Part shown: positions 44,985 through 52,639 of the stretch, piece by piece
Layout: every line of letters starts with the position of its first letter
Numbering within the stretch: the first letter of the stretch is position 1
From: B1 sp964355075
GTDB taxonomy: Bacteria > Bacteroidota > Bacteroidia > UKL13-3
Reading direction: 5' to 3'
Length of the DNA stretch: 64,000 nt
Assembly: GCA_964355075.1 (NCBI GenBank)
Contig: CAYHCF010000005.1
Span: forward strand, 1 to 64,000
Translations under genes and position numbers: made by a program
The notes under the pieces: model-generated
Seen by the model: only the letters and a program-made list of their open reading frames with translations
What the model was told of the DNA's origin: nothing
The model's database searches: none

Positions 44985-46322
44985 CTAAGGCAGCTCTTTT
45001 TTAAACAGGCAAACGATATAGGACCTTAACAGAATAATGGATTGAATCCCTATGGAAACCATCAAGACTGAACCGGAAACAACAAACAAATAAAACCAAA
45101 ACCGCATACCATCCATCATTATATTGAAAGGTTGAGCGAGCTTATCCATTTGCCAGATTCCTTTCTTAAAACCAATCACAATCATGGTTAACCAAAATAC
45201 CAATAAGGTAATTTGCGTGACCCAATAGGATATTCTAAGCCATCTGGAACGGGTGGAAAAAGTGGTGCATTTGCCACTAAAAAATTCGAAACAAGCGGCC
45301 AAAATTACCATCGTGTTAATTCCAATTGTTGAACCCATGGCATGTGCAACCGTAACATGTGTACCGTGCGTATATAAATTCAATGCCGGAACCGACATGA
45401 AAATGGCTAAGCCCATATTCAGGAATACCCATACATCGGCTGCGATTAAAAACCGGTAAGGATAATAATGGAAATTCTTTTGTACTTCGATGACCGTTTT
45501 ATTCCAGTTGTAAATTATTTTGGCAAAAAAGATCCATTCCGTCATACTTACTACATAACCTACAAAACGAATATGACTTTCGGTAGGCAGGGTATAAATA
45601 TGATGTGCCCAATTAAACATTAAATTGGTTAAGCCTAAAAAGTACATCCCAAAAGCCAGCTTGGATTTGGCAAGTGTTTTATCGCCACTTATTTTTTCCA
45701 TTAAGAAAAAGGCCGTACCGTAAATCAATTGATTATAGGAACCCACCAGTGAACCGTTTGCCTTCCATTGAATGGTCATATCTTTTATGAAATGGTCGCG
45801 GAAATAGGGAAACAGCCAGAGGTAATTTTCGAAAAAAGTAAAAAGAAAAAATATCAAACCGGTCATCCACATCCAAAAATATACCGGCCAGCTCTTTTGA
45901 ACCAAAACGACTTTAAAAAAATTGAAAATAAACAGAAGCCAGGCTAAGGCGATGGGAAGTGCATATATAGGTGGAAACTCCCAATATTCCCTCCCACCAA
46001 ATTCATTGTGAAGATAAGAATAAAAAATTCCGATAAGCGCAATTACCCATAACAAAAACTGGATCGTGGCGATTGGTTTTGAAATCCTTACAGCATCAAT
46101 AAAAAACAAACCACTGAAAACACAACCCGAACCACCCAATAAAATAAAGAACATAATTGCCGATACATGGATCGGACGCAATTGCATAAATCCTATTGAA
46201 TCTTTCCATAATCCGGGTATGATATAACTTAAAGACGCAAAAACGCCGCCTATCAACCCGATAATTAACAACAAAAGTGAAGTGGCAAGAAATAACTTAC
46301 CTATTGAATTCTCTTTTTTCAT
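44985..46322 (-). CDS. NorB-like haem-copper oxidase superfamily subunit with altered ligands
   Basis: 445 residues, about 12 membrane helices. Alignment to cNOR NorB is clear: LRPIHVSAIMFF (low-spin haem His), GREYWEFPPI, NWAHHIYTLP (two metal His), VSMTEW (Glu near ALEP) and THGTHVTVAHAMGSTIG. Three expected ligands differ. The FeB His and Glu of HLWVEG fall on Asn and Val in the stretch KANGSLVGSYNQLI (Gly and Gly if shifted by one), and the second low-spin haem His in the HxH motif is Met (codon 45336-45338). It overlaps norC by 26 nt. NO reduction is likely from context but not secure; it could be a divergent NOR with new ligation. Confidence 0.8.
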   Translation of the reverse strand: MKKENSIGKLFLATSLLLLIIGLIGGVFASLSYIIPGLWKDSIGFMQLRPIHVSAIMFFILLGGSGCVFSGLFFIDAVRISKPIATIQFLLWVIALIGIFYSYLHNEFGGREYWEFPPIYALPIALAWLLFIFNFFKVVLVQKSWPVYFWMWMTGLIFFLFTFFENYLWLFPYFRDHFIKDMTIQWKANGSLVGSYNQLIYGTAFFLMEKISGDKTLAKSKLAFGMYFLGLTNLMFNWAHHIYTLPTESHIRFVGYVVSMTEWIFFAKIIYNWNKTVIEVQKNFHYYPYRFLIAADVWVFLNMGLAIFMSVPALNLYTHGTHVTVAHAMGSTIGINTMVILAACFEFFSGKCTTFSTRSRWLRISYWVTQITLLVFWLTMIVIGFKKGIWQMDKLAQPFNIMMDGMRFWFYLFVVSGSVLMVSIGIQSIILLRSYIVCLFKKELP

Positions 46323-46731
46323 TCTCTATGATCATTCCATTTGATTGCGTTTCAAAGCTCCTTGGATCAGCTTTACCACTTGCATCAACCGATTTTAAAA
46401 ATACCATTAAATCAGATAATTCCTTCTCACTTAACTTAAAAGCAGGCATCTGGGGGGTCCCTATCGAAATCATTACCCTGATTAATGCCTCACCTTTGCC
46501 TTTAGCACTGTAAACATTGGTAAGGTCAGTGCCCAAATAACCTCCCAAACCATAAAACTGATGACAACTCTGACAATTATATTTTTGCCATACCAACCTG
46601 CCTTCTGAGGCCTTTGAATAGTCAATATTTCTCCTTTTAACAGACTCTCCAAGGGTATATAGATGGGTTGTATAAGCCAAAAAGCTAACTGCCAGAAAAA
46701 GAAAAACAGAAATAGAAACAATGGGTCTCAT
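46297..46731 (-). CDS. norC: NorC-like membrane-anchored cytochrome c
   Basis: 144 residues. N-terminal membrane anchor (VSISVFLFLAVSFLAYTTHLYT). Haem c motif CQSCHQFYGLGGYLGTDLTNVYSAKGKG near residue 53 is the canonical NorC pattern, and the axial Met lies in GTPQMPAFKLSEKEL. NorC delivers electrons from periplasmic carriers to NorB. It overlaps the NorB-like gene by 26 nt, so the two are translated together. No FNR-like dyad is found in its short upstream region. Confidence 0.88.
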   Translation of the reverse strand: MRPIVSISVFLFLAVSFLAYTTHLYTLGESVKRRNIDYSKASEGRLVWQKYNCQSCHQFYGLGGYLGTDLTNVYSAKGKGEALIRVMISIGTPQMPAFKLSEKELSDLMVFLKSVDASGKADPRSFETQSNGMIIENEKREFNR

Positions 46732-46762
46732 CTAATAAAATTGGTTTGTCAGCCTCATAAAA

Positions 46763-46808
46763 GAGCAGCCGAAGTTATTAAATATTTATTAAAAACTTCG
46801 GAGTGCTC
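46763..46808 (-). terminator. Stem-loop between tyrosine phenol-lyase and norC
   Basis: The arms GAGCAGCCGAAGTT (46763-46776) and AACTTCGGAGTGCTC (46794-46808) pair almost fully around a 17-nt AT-rich loop. On the minus strand the stem is followed by TTTTATG. It lies 23 bp past the lyase stop and should separate its transcript from norCB. Confidence 0.75.
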
Positions 46809-46830
46809 TATTATATTTCCTGTTGCTAAT

Positions 46831-48213
46831 TTATAATTTTTCAAATTTAGCCTGAAAAAATCTTAAATAATTTGGCTCATAAACCATTTTTAACCCTTTG
46901 ATTTTATTTCTTCTTTCAAACAAAGTGGCAGTGGCTTCAGCAATTACATCCATGTGAGCCTGCGTATATACCCTACGTGGAATGGTATATCTTACCAATT
47001 CCAGTTTTGGGTAATAATTTTCACCATTGGCTTTACGGCCGGCAGATACAATTCCGCGTTCCATGGTTCTTACTCCCGATTCGATATACATTTCGGCAGC
47101 CAGTGTTTGGGCAGGAAATTCATCCTGAGTCAGGTGTGGTAAAAAGGCTCTGGCATCAATAAATATTCCATGACCCCCTATTGGCTTAACAATAGGAATT
47201 CCGCAGTCAATCATTTTGTTTCCAAGATATTCAACCTGTCCTACCCGTGCATGCTGGTGAAAATCATTAACACTTTCAGCAATACCAATAGACATGGCTT
47301 CCATATCACGTCCGGCCAAACCACCGTATGTATGCAAACCTTCATACACAACCACTAAGTTTCTGGCTTCTTCAAAAATATCCCAATCATTAACGGCTAA
47401 AAACCCACCAATATTTACCAGGGCATCTTTTTTTGCACTCATCGTAGCGCCATCCGTCTGATTACATATTTCAAGCACAATTTCCTTAACGGTTTTTTTA
47501 TCATACCCCTTTTCACGCTGTTGAATAAAATAAGCGTTTTCAGCTACACGGGTCATATCATGAATAATCTTAATTCCTAATTTCTTGGTATAGGCACGTA
47601 ATTCTTTCAGGTTCTTCATGCTCACCGGTTGCCCACCTGCCATATTTACGGTTGTAGCGATACTTATATAAGGAATTCGCTTCACTCCATATTTCTTCAC
47701 TACCTTATCCAGTTTGGCCAGATCCACATTTCCTTTAAAAGGAAATTCATTATTCGAATCATGTGCCTCGTCAATGATGATGTCGGTAAACATACCCCCT
47801 GCTAATTCCTGATGCAGGCGGGTCGTGGTAAAATACATGTTGCCCGGGATAACATCTCCCTTTTTTATCATCACTTTCGATAGAATGTTCTCAGCTCCTC
47901 TTCCCTGATGAGTAGGTATGATATATTTATAACCATAATGCTCCTGTATGGTTTTTTCAAGTTTGAAGAAATTAGAACTTCCTGCATAAGCTTCATCTCC
48001 CAGCATCATGCCCGCCCATTGACGATCGCTCATGGCTGATGTACCACTATCCGTTAATAAATCGATGTATACATCTTCTGATTTTAATAAAAAGGTATTG
48101 TATCCGGCTTCTTTGATTGCTTTGATTCTTTGATTTTTTGTGGTCATTTTCAAAAGCTCAACCATCTTAATTTTATAGGGTTCAGCCCAGGATTTACGAG
48201 ATATTTTTTTCAT
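46831..48213 (-). CDS. tpl: Tyrosine phenol-lyase (beta-eliminating PLP lyase)
   Basis: 460 residues, close to the 456 of Citrobacter TPL. PLP enzyme splitting L-tyrosine to phenol, pyruvate and ammonia. LLTDSGTSAMSDRQWAGMM, THQGRGAENIL and the PLP lysine in MSAKKDALVNIGGF are common to TPL and tryptophanase. TPL-specific residues decide: GVRTMERG (Met and Arg equivalent to M379 and R381 of TPL, whereas tryptophanase has VEIG or CEIG) and LRFFQAKF at the end. So I call TPL over tryptophanase; homologues are often labelled tryptophanase. Pyruvate made could feed the nifJ product. A 785-bp non-coding region lies upstream. Confidence 0.85.
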   Translation of the reverse strand: MKKISRKSWAEPYKIKMVELLKMTTKNQRIKAIKEAGYNTFLLKSEDVYIDLLTDSGTSAMSDRQWAGMMLGDEAYAGSSNFFKLEKTIQEHYGYKYIIPTHQGRGAENILSKVMIKKGDVIPGNMYFTTTRLHQELAGGMFTDIIIDEAHDSNNEFPFKGNVDLAKLDKVVKKYGVKRIPYISIATTVNMAGGQPVSMKNLKELRAYTKKLGIKIIHDMTRVAENAYFIQQREKGYDKKTVKEIVLEICNQTDGATMSAKKDALVNIGGFLAVNDWDIFEEARNLVVVYEGLHTYGGLAGRDMEAMSIGIAESVNDFHQHARVGQVEYLGNKMIDCGIPIVKPIGGHGIFIDARAFLPHLTQDEFPAQTLAAEMYIESGVRTMERGIVSAGRKANGENYYPKLELVRYTIPRRVYTQAHMDVIAEATATLFERRNKIKGLKMVYEPNYLRFFQAKFEKL

Positions 48214-48998
48214 TTGATTTTATATGTTTTGTTTTGTTAATAATTAAATTTTGATATTTCCTTGATTCAGGCCAAACTAAAGTTGACCAAAAATAAATTA
48301 AAATAAACCGATGAAAACCATGATAATCTTAATTCATTGCCAAATAACTGGCCAATAAAGCAGGACTCTTTTGTTTGTATTTGATTTGTGTTATTTTAAC
48401 AATTCCTCTGGAAATAAACAACTTATTTTCCAAGCATAAATTAAAATACCTAAATGGATGAACCAAAGAGAAAAACAGATGGTTTTTAACATCTGAATCC
48501 AGAATTTTGACAAAAAATACAGCCTTATTAAAATTTGTTAACACCTTGATAAATAGATTAAAATAATACTTTTTCCCTAAATTATAATTTCACGAATAAA
48601 ACGTATCTTACCTATAAAAAAACTGATTGCAATCATCTTATAGTATGATAATCATCAAATTAAGTGAACCTAAAATTGGGATCGCAATAATAATATTTTT
48701 TTGTTAGCATTCCGAAATAGATTAAAATTGTGTTTGTAAAACTTGATGACTGCCTGAACGCCTACCCATTTATTGTGGCTCCATAAAACCTATGGTCGGT
48801 ATGATGTATCCTAAAATCTAAACATAGAAACTCATTATTTCAACTTGAAAAACCAAACAAAATTAAATCAGACAAAATAAAAAAAATATTTTTTTACCTA
48901 ATAATCAATTATTTACGCTTGAATAAGGTATTTTGTATTGCATAGTACTAAAATACTTTTAGATTTGTGCCGTGCATAGAAATTTTTTATAGAAAATT
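48214..48998. other. 785-bp non-coding divergent region
   Basis: No supported gene; a 71-codon minus-strand frame at 48329-48544 shows no domain or natural start. The region contains TATTTTTG on the minus strand (48288-48295) as a possible lyase -7 box. It also has two small perfect palindromes, GATTGCAATC (48625-48634) and ATGATAATCAT (48645-48655), and the padR promoter (48938-48967). The length suggests a long leader or regulatory RNA for the lyase gene, but nothing in it is recognised. Confidence 0.5.
48938..48967 (+). promoter_or_regulatory. Bacteroidota-type promoter of padR-pspC with candidate PadR operator
   Basis: TTG (48938-48940), exactly 19 bp, then TAGATTTG (48960-48967): a full TTG-N19-TAnnTTTG match. 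In the spacer an inverted repeat AGTA-CTAAAA-TACT (48944-48957) could be the operator for the PadR protein encoded next. Confidence 0.65.
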
Positions 48999-49343
48999 AT
49001 GGATATCGAAAACAGTAAGGCTCAGTTGAAAAAGGGAATTCTGGAATATTGCATTTTGTCAGTTATCAGTCGGGAAGAAGCTTATGCAAGTGATATTTTA
49101 GAGGAAATGAAAGAAGCGAAGTTAATTGTAGTGGAAGGCACTCTCTATCCTTTATTAAGTCGTTTAAAAAACGACGGACTTCTGAGTTACAACTGGGTAG
49201 AAAGTAAAAGCGGGCCCCCTCGCAAATATTACCAACTTACAAATGAAGGAAAGTTATTTTTGCTTGAGCTTTCTCAAACATGGAGCAATATCGTATCCGC
49301 TGTAAAACATATTACTGAAAAAACAACAATTCATAATTCATAA
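48999..49343 (+). CDS. PadR-family transcriptional regulator
   Basis: 114 residues, winged helix only, as in short PadR-s2 proteins. Typical pattern: LKKGILEYCILSVISREEAYASDILEEMKEAKLIVVEGTLYPLLSRLKNDGLLSYNWVESKSGPPRKYYQLTNEGKLFL. Usually represses the adjacent operon until a ligand or stress signal is sensed. Followed 49 bp later by a PspC-domain gene, a common partnership for envelope stress. The last codons (I-H-N-S-stop) are written in the AATTCAT heptamer array that begins at 49328. Confidence 0.92.
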   Translation: MDIENSKAQLKKGILEYCILSVISREEAYASDILEEMKEAKLIVVEGTLYPLLSRLKNDGLLSYNWVESKSGPPRKYYQLTNEGKLFLLELSQTWSNIVSAVKHITEKTTIHNS

Positions 49344-49391
49344 TTCACAATTCATAATTTTTAATTTTCAATTTTCAATTTTATAATTCAT
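49328..49391. repeat. Heptamer array, unit AATTCAT/AATTTTC, between padR and pspC
   Basis: Eight contiguous 7-bp units from 49328 to 49383: AATTCAT, AATTCAT, AATTCAC, AATTCAT, AATTTTT, AATTTTC, AATTTTC, AATTTTA. After a 1-bp slip, another AATTCAT follows at 49385-49391. The array contains the padR stop codon and ends 1 bp before the next ATG (49393), so it forms the entire intercistronic leader. Confidence 0.85.
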
Positions 49392-49392
49392 T

Positions 49393-51348
49393 ATGGAAAA
49401 AGTATTTCAAATTCAGTTAGCAGGCATTTTATTCACAATTGAGGAACAGGCATACCTGCATCTTAAAAATTACTTAGACAAGCTTCACCATCATTTTCAG
49501 AACAACCAGGAAATCGTTTTGGATATCGAATCGAGAATGGCTGAACTCTTTCAACAAAGATTGGGTTCAAACAGAAATACGATTTTAATTCAGGATGTGA
49601 CTGAGGTAACCGATACACTCGGAAATATTGCCCAGATGGAGGAACATGGAAATGCGCAAAACCAAAAAGATTCAGGGGCTTCTCAGTTAAACCGGCCTAA
49701 AATTCATAAGCTTCGCCGTAACCCGAATGATGAATATTTGGGTGGAGTTTGTTCGGGTATCGCTTCTTTTTTTGATCTGGATCCGGTTTTGATAAGAGTA
49801 TTATTTGTGCTTTTATTAGTTGCTTATGGTTCAGGAATTCTGATGTACCTGATTCTTTGGGCAGTAGTTCCGAAAGCAAATGAAGAGGAAGCCTCCCAAA
49901 TGCGTTTGCAGCGCGAAAATCGAAACCGGAGATTATTCCGCGACCCGGATAGTCGTGTAATTGGGGGAGTTTCGTCAGGATTGGCAAACTATTTCGGACT
50001 TGACCGGGTATGGATTCGTCTAGCATTTGTGGTTGGAATATTTTTATTCGGAACCGGATTTTGGTTATACATCGTTATGTGGATCATCGTACCCAAAGCC
50101 TGCAGCGCAAGCGAAAAACTGTTGATGAAAGGAGAAACAGTGGATATAAAAAATATTGAAAAGGAAATATTAAAAAATCAAATTACAAATAAGGTAAACA
50201 GCATCGCGGTTCATGGCAGTAACCTGATAAGTATTATTATCAAAGGAATCCTGAAATTGATAGGTAGTTTTTTTGCTTTTATTCTGTTCATCATCGTGAT
50301 TTCAATCAGCATTGCCATGGTGGCATTATTTTTTAATATGGGTAACACCCAATGGTTAAATGAATTGATTGATCTTACCATTAAGGATCAATCCATTATT
50401 TATGCAGCAAAATTAGGAATATTATTTACCCTGCTCATTCCTTTTGTTGCTTTACTTATGGTAGTAGTTCGCAGTTTGTTTAAAATAAAACTTACCAATA
50501 AAACCTGGGGCATTACCTTAGGAGGAATTTTTATGATCGGACTGCTTCTTTTGGCTTATTCAGGAATTCGTTTCGCTAATAGCATTAAATATTCTGATTC
50601 GAGAAACACAGTTTATAAATTGGGTGCAAAAGATACTTTACTGATTGAAGGAATTGAAATGCCAATTATTGAGGATAACTTAAATGAAAATGAACTTTCT
50701 GAACTCACTTTTTCGAATAAAGGAGTTGTCATTGACAAAGATAAAGTATATTTTGAGATTGATAATTTTAAAGTCAGAACCGGTAAATCAGATAGCGTTT
50801 CTTTGAAAATAGTTTTTCAATCAAGTGGCCATGATCAATCCGATGCAAATTTTCACATGAATGAAATTAATTATCCGGTAAAAATTGAAAACAATAAAAT
50901 TATACTTCCTGCTTATTTCAGCATAGATAAAGATAAGGTTTTCAGGTGGCAGGAGGTGGATGTGGTTTTATCAGCACCCAGCGGAACGATTCTAAACTTT
51001 GACAATGCTTCAAAAGATATTATAGATGATCAGAATCTGGATGAGGCGGATGGGAATATTTACAAACTAAAAAATTCAGGCCTTAAATGTTTGGATTGTG
51101 GCGATGGAACAGATGTAGAGGAAACCGATGAAGATTTGGGGTCAAAAAAGGATACGCACCATTTCAATTTTAATATGGGGGATAAGGAAGAAAATTCGAA
51201 AGTGGATATCACATTTAATCATAAAAACAAGACGGGCATATCCAGTAAAAAATATATCACCATTACTAAAAACGGAAAAACAATAAAAACCGAAGAAACA
51301 AAAATTGGCCCTATGGTGATTAAAGAGGAAGTAGAAATAAAAAATTGA
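49393..51348 (+). CDS. Double PspC-domain envelope stress protein
   Basis: 651 residues. N-terminal 75 residues of the kind often preceding PspC in Bacteroidota (FQIQLAGILFTIEEQAYLHLKNYLDKL). Two PspC domains follow: RNPNDEYLGGVCSGIASFFDLDPVLIRVLFVLL (about 108-160) and RDPDSRVIGGVSSGLANYFGLDRVWIRLAFVV (about 178-235). Further membrane helices lie at about 290-315, 345-365 and 380-400. The C-terminal 250 residues are extracytoplasmic and acidic (SLKIVFQSSGHDQSDANFH, VVLSAPSGTILNFDNAS), resembling a DUF4097-like beta-helix. Role inferred as membrane stress sensing, controlled by the PadR protein. A strong terminator follows. Confidence 0.87.
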   Translation: MEKVFQIQLAGILFTIEEQAYLHLKNYLDKLHHHFQNNQEIVLDIESRMAELFQQRLGSNRNTILIQDVTEVTDTLGNIAQMEEHGNAQNQKDSGASQLNRPKIHKLRRNPNDEYLGGVCSGIASFFDLDPVLIRVLFVLLLVAYGSGILMYLILWAVVPKANEEEASQMRLQRENRNRRLFRDPDSRVIGGVSSGLANYFGLDRVWIRLAFVVGIFLFGTGFWLYIVMWIIVPKACSASEKLLMKGETVDIKNIEKEILKNQITNKVNSIAVHGSNLISIIIKGILKLIGSFFAFILFIIVISISIAMVALFFNMGNTQWLNELIDLTIKDQSIIYAAKLGILFTLLIPFVALLMVVVRSLFKIKLTNKTWGITLGGIFMIGLLLLAYSGIRFANSIKYSDSRNTVYKLGAKDTLLIEGIEMPIIEDNLNENELSELTFSNKGVVIDKDKVYFEIDNFKVRTGKSDSVSLKIVFQSSGHDQSDANFHMNEINYPVKIENNKIILPAYFSIDKDKVFRWQEVDVVLSAPSGTILNFDNASKDIIDDQNLDEADGNIYKLKNSGLKCLDCGDGTDVEETDEDLGSKKDTHHFNFNMGDKEENSKVDITFNHKNKTGISSKKYITITKNGKTIKTEETKIGPMVIKEEVEIKN

Positions 51349-51363
51349 TTCATACAAGTATGA

Positions 51364-51400
51364 AAAAAAGAGGCCATCCGGTGAAGATGGCCTCTTTTTT
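51364..51400. terminator. Strong bidirectional intrinsic terminator
   Basis: A perfect 15-bp stem, AAAAAAGAGGCCATC (51364-51378) against GATGGCCTCTTTTTT (51386-51400), with a 7-nt loop. T-tracts on both strands serve the convergent pspC-like and fasciclin genes. Confidence 0.95.
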
Positions 51401-51422
51401 GATTTTCAGATCCAATATAAAA

Positions 51423-51974
51423 TTATTGAGGTAATAAAACTTTATTTATTACATAAACGATTCCATTGGTAGCTTTCACACTGCCTAATAATTCGGCATC
51501 ATTGATAAAGGTTTTACCATCTTTTATTTTAATTACACAGATACCCCCATTCACCATTTCTATTTTTTGTCCATCCTTAAACATATTCGGATTGTACACG
51601 GCAACAGCCACATGATATTGCAAAATGTTTTGCAAATCAGTCTTCTTTTCAGGTTTCAATAAACCTTCAACGGTACCTGCCGGCAAAGCAGCAAATGCAT
51701 CGTTAACGGGTGCGAAAACGGTAAAAGGACCTGCATTAGACAATACATCTACAAGTTCTGCTGCCTGAACCGCTGCAACCAGTGTAGTGTGATCTTTTGA
51801 AGCAATGGCAACTTTTACAATGTCTTTCGCAGATTCATCATCTTTAACTGCCGATTGTCCGGCAACAGCTGCTGAACCAGAAGAAGAAGCGTCTTGACTT
51901 TGTTCGCTATTGCCACATGAAACCATTATAAAGGTACAGAGCAAAGCATTCATGGTAATGATTAGTTTTTTCAT
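51423..51974 (-). CDS. Fasciclin-domain lipoprotein
   Basis: 183 residues. Lipoprotein signal with lipobox (FIMVSC) near residue 20, then a Ser/Ala-rich linker. The single fasciclin (FAS1) domain has the H1 block AELVDVLSNAGPFTVFAPVNDAFAALPAGTVEGLL and the closing TNGIVYVINKVLLPQ. FAS1 domains mediate adhesion or small-molecule binding; partner unknown. Its promoter shows a perfect TAAATTTG -7 box with an FNR-like palindrome 32 bp upstream, so I infer anaerobic induction. Divergent from the NsrR-like gene. Confidence 0.9.
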   Translation of the reverse strand: MKKLIITMNALLCTFIMVSCGNSEQSQDASSSGSAAVAGQSAVKDDESAKDIVKVAIASKDHTTLVAAVQAAELVDVLSNAGPFTVFAPVNDAFAALPAGTVEGLLKPEKKTDLQNILQYHVAVAVYNPNMFKDGQKIEMVNGGICVIKIKDGKTFINDAELLGSVKATNGIVYVINKVLLPQ

Positions 51975-51994
51975 ATTTTGAATTTTAATGTTTC

Positions 51995-52002
51995 AAATTT
52001 AT
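51995..52002 (-). promoter_or_regulatory. -7 element of the fasciclin gene promoter
   Basis: TAAATTTG on the minus strand, a full match to TAnnTTTG, 20 bp before the ATG. Its centre is 32 bp from the centre of the FNR-like palindrome at 52024-52037. Confidence 0.55.
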
Positions 52003-52023
52003 TTCGGATAAAGATATCCTAAA

Positions 52024-52037
52024 ATGATTTAAATCAT
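52024..52037. promoter_or_regulatory. Perfect FNR-like palindrome between fasciclin and nsrR-like genes
   Basis: ATGATTTAAATCAT, a 14-bp perfect palindrome fitting NTGAT-N4-ATCAN. Spacing to the minus-strand -7 box places it near -41 for the fasciclin gene; it is 71 bp upstream of the Rrf2-family gene on the other strand. Confidence 0.6.
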
Positions 52038-52108
52038 AAAATAAATATTTTTTTTACAATCTGGTAAGAAATTAATTCTATTAATTCGCACCAATACAAA
52101 TAAAAAAA

Positions 52109-52582
52109 ATGTTTTCAAAATCATGTGAGTATGGTATCAGGGCGGTAATTATTATTTGTGAAAATTCCAAACAGGGTTTGGTTATTAATGTGAAGGAAAT
52201 ATGTTCTGAAACAAATGTTCCGGAACAATACCTTGCCAAAATTTTACAAAAATTAAGCAGAAAAAAAGTTATCAGTTCTATTAAAGGCCCTAAAGGCGGG
52301 TTCTTTTTAGATAAACAGCAACAAAAGCTTAAGCTGATTGATTTGGTTCAGGCCATTGATGGTGATGAATTATTTGTTGGATGTGGGTTAGGATTACAAG
52401 AATGTAGTGAAATAACCCCTTGCCCTTTACATAAATATATAAAAACTATCAGGCATGATCTTAAATACATGCTTCAAATTACTACCATCGGAAAACTAGC
52501 GAAGGATGTAAAAAAACAACTCCTGAGAGAGATGAGAATGTCATCTACCGAAAAAGAAATATTACCAAAAGGAACCAACTAA
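52109..52582 (+). CDS. Rrf2-family regulator, NsrR-like
   Basis: 157 residues. Winged helix at residues 1-80 (SCEYGIRAVIIICENS, NVPEQYLAKILQKLSRKKVISSIKGPKGGFFLD). Cysteines at 92, 99 and 105 (CGLGLQECSEITPC, spacing C-x6-C-x5-C) suit an Fe-S cluster and are nearer to NsrR (C-x5-C-x5-C) than to IscR. NsrR senses nitric oxide and derepresses NO-detoxification and nitrogen-oxide genes. Its place 1.2 kb before the nos operon supports that role here, though the regulon is inferred. Confidence 0.85.
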   Translation: MFSKSCEYGIRAVIIICENSKQGLVINVKEICSETNVPEQYLAKILQKLSRKKVISSIKGPKGGFFLDKQQQKLKLIDLVQAIDGDELFVGCGLGLQECSEITPCPLHKYIKTIRHDLKYMLQITTIGKLAKDVKKQLLREMRMSSTEKEILPKGTN

Positions 52583-52639
52583 CTACTTTAAGAGTGATAT
52601 TCGAAAAGTTATCAGGTAATATAATAATAGCTCTTATTT

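Noticed and set aside
46741..46760. Possible FNR-like site upstream of norC (TTTGTCAGCCTCATAA)
   Set aside because: Only one half-site fits; the second half does not match at the required N4 spacing.
46831..48213. Tryptophanase (tnaA) with a tnaC-like leader
   Set aside because: Active-site residues favour tyrosine phenol-lyase, and no short Trp-containing leader peptide with a Pro stop motif was found upstream.
48320..48337. ATGAT...TTCAT inverted repeat near a candidate lyase -7 box
   Set aside because: Half-site spacing is wrong for an FNR/CRP dyad and the match is not better than expected in AT-rich DNA.
48329..48544. 71-codon minus-strand reading frame in the 785-bp gap upstream of the lyase gene
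   Set aside because: No recognised domain, no promoter or start context, and an unusual hydrophobic/aromatic composition; more likely chance in AT-rich DNA.
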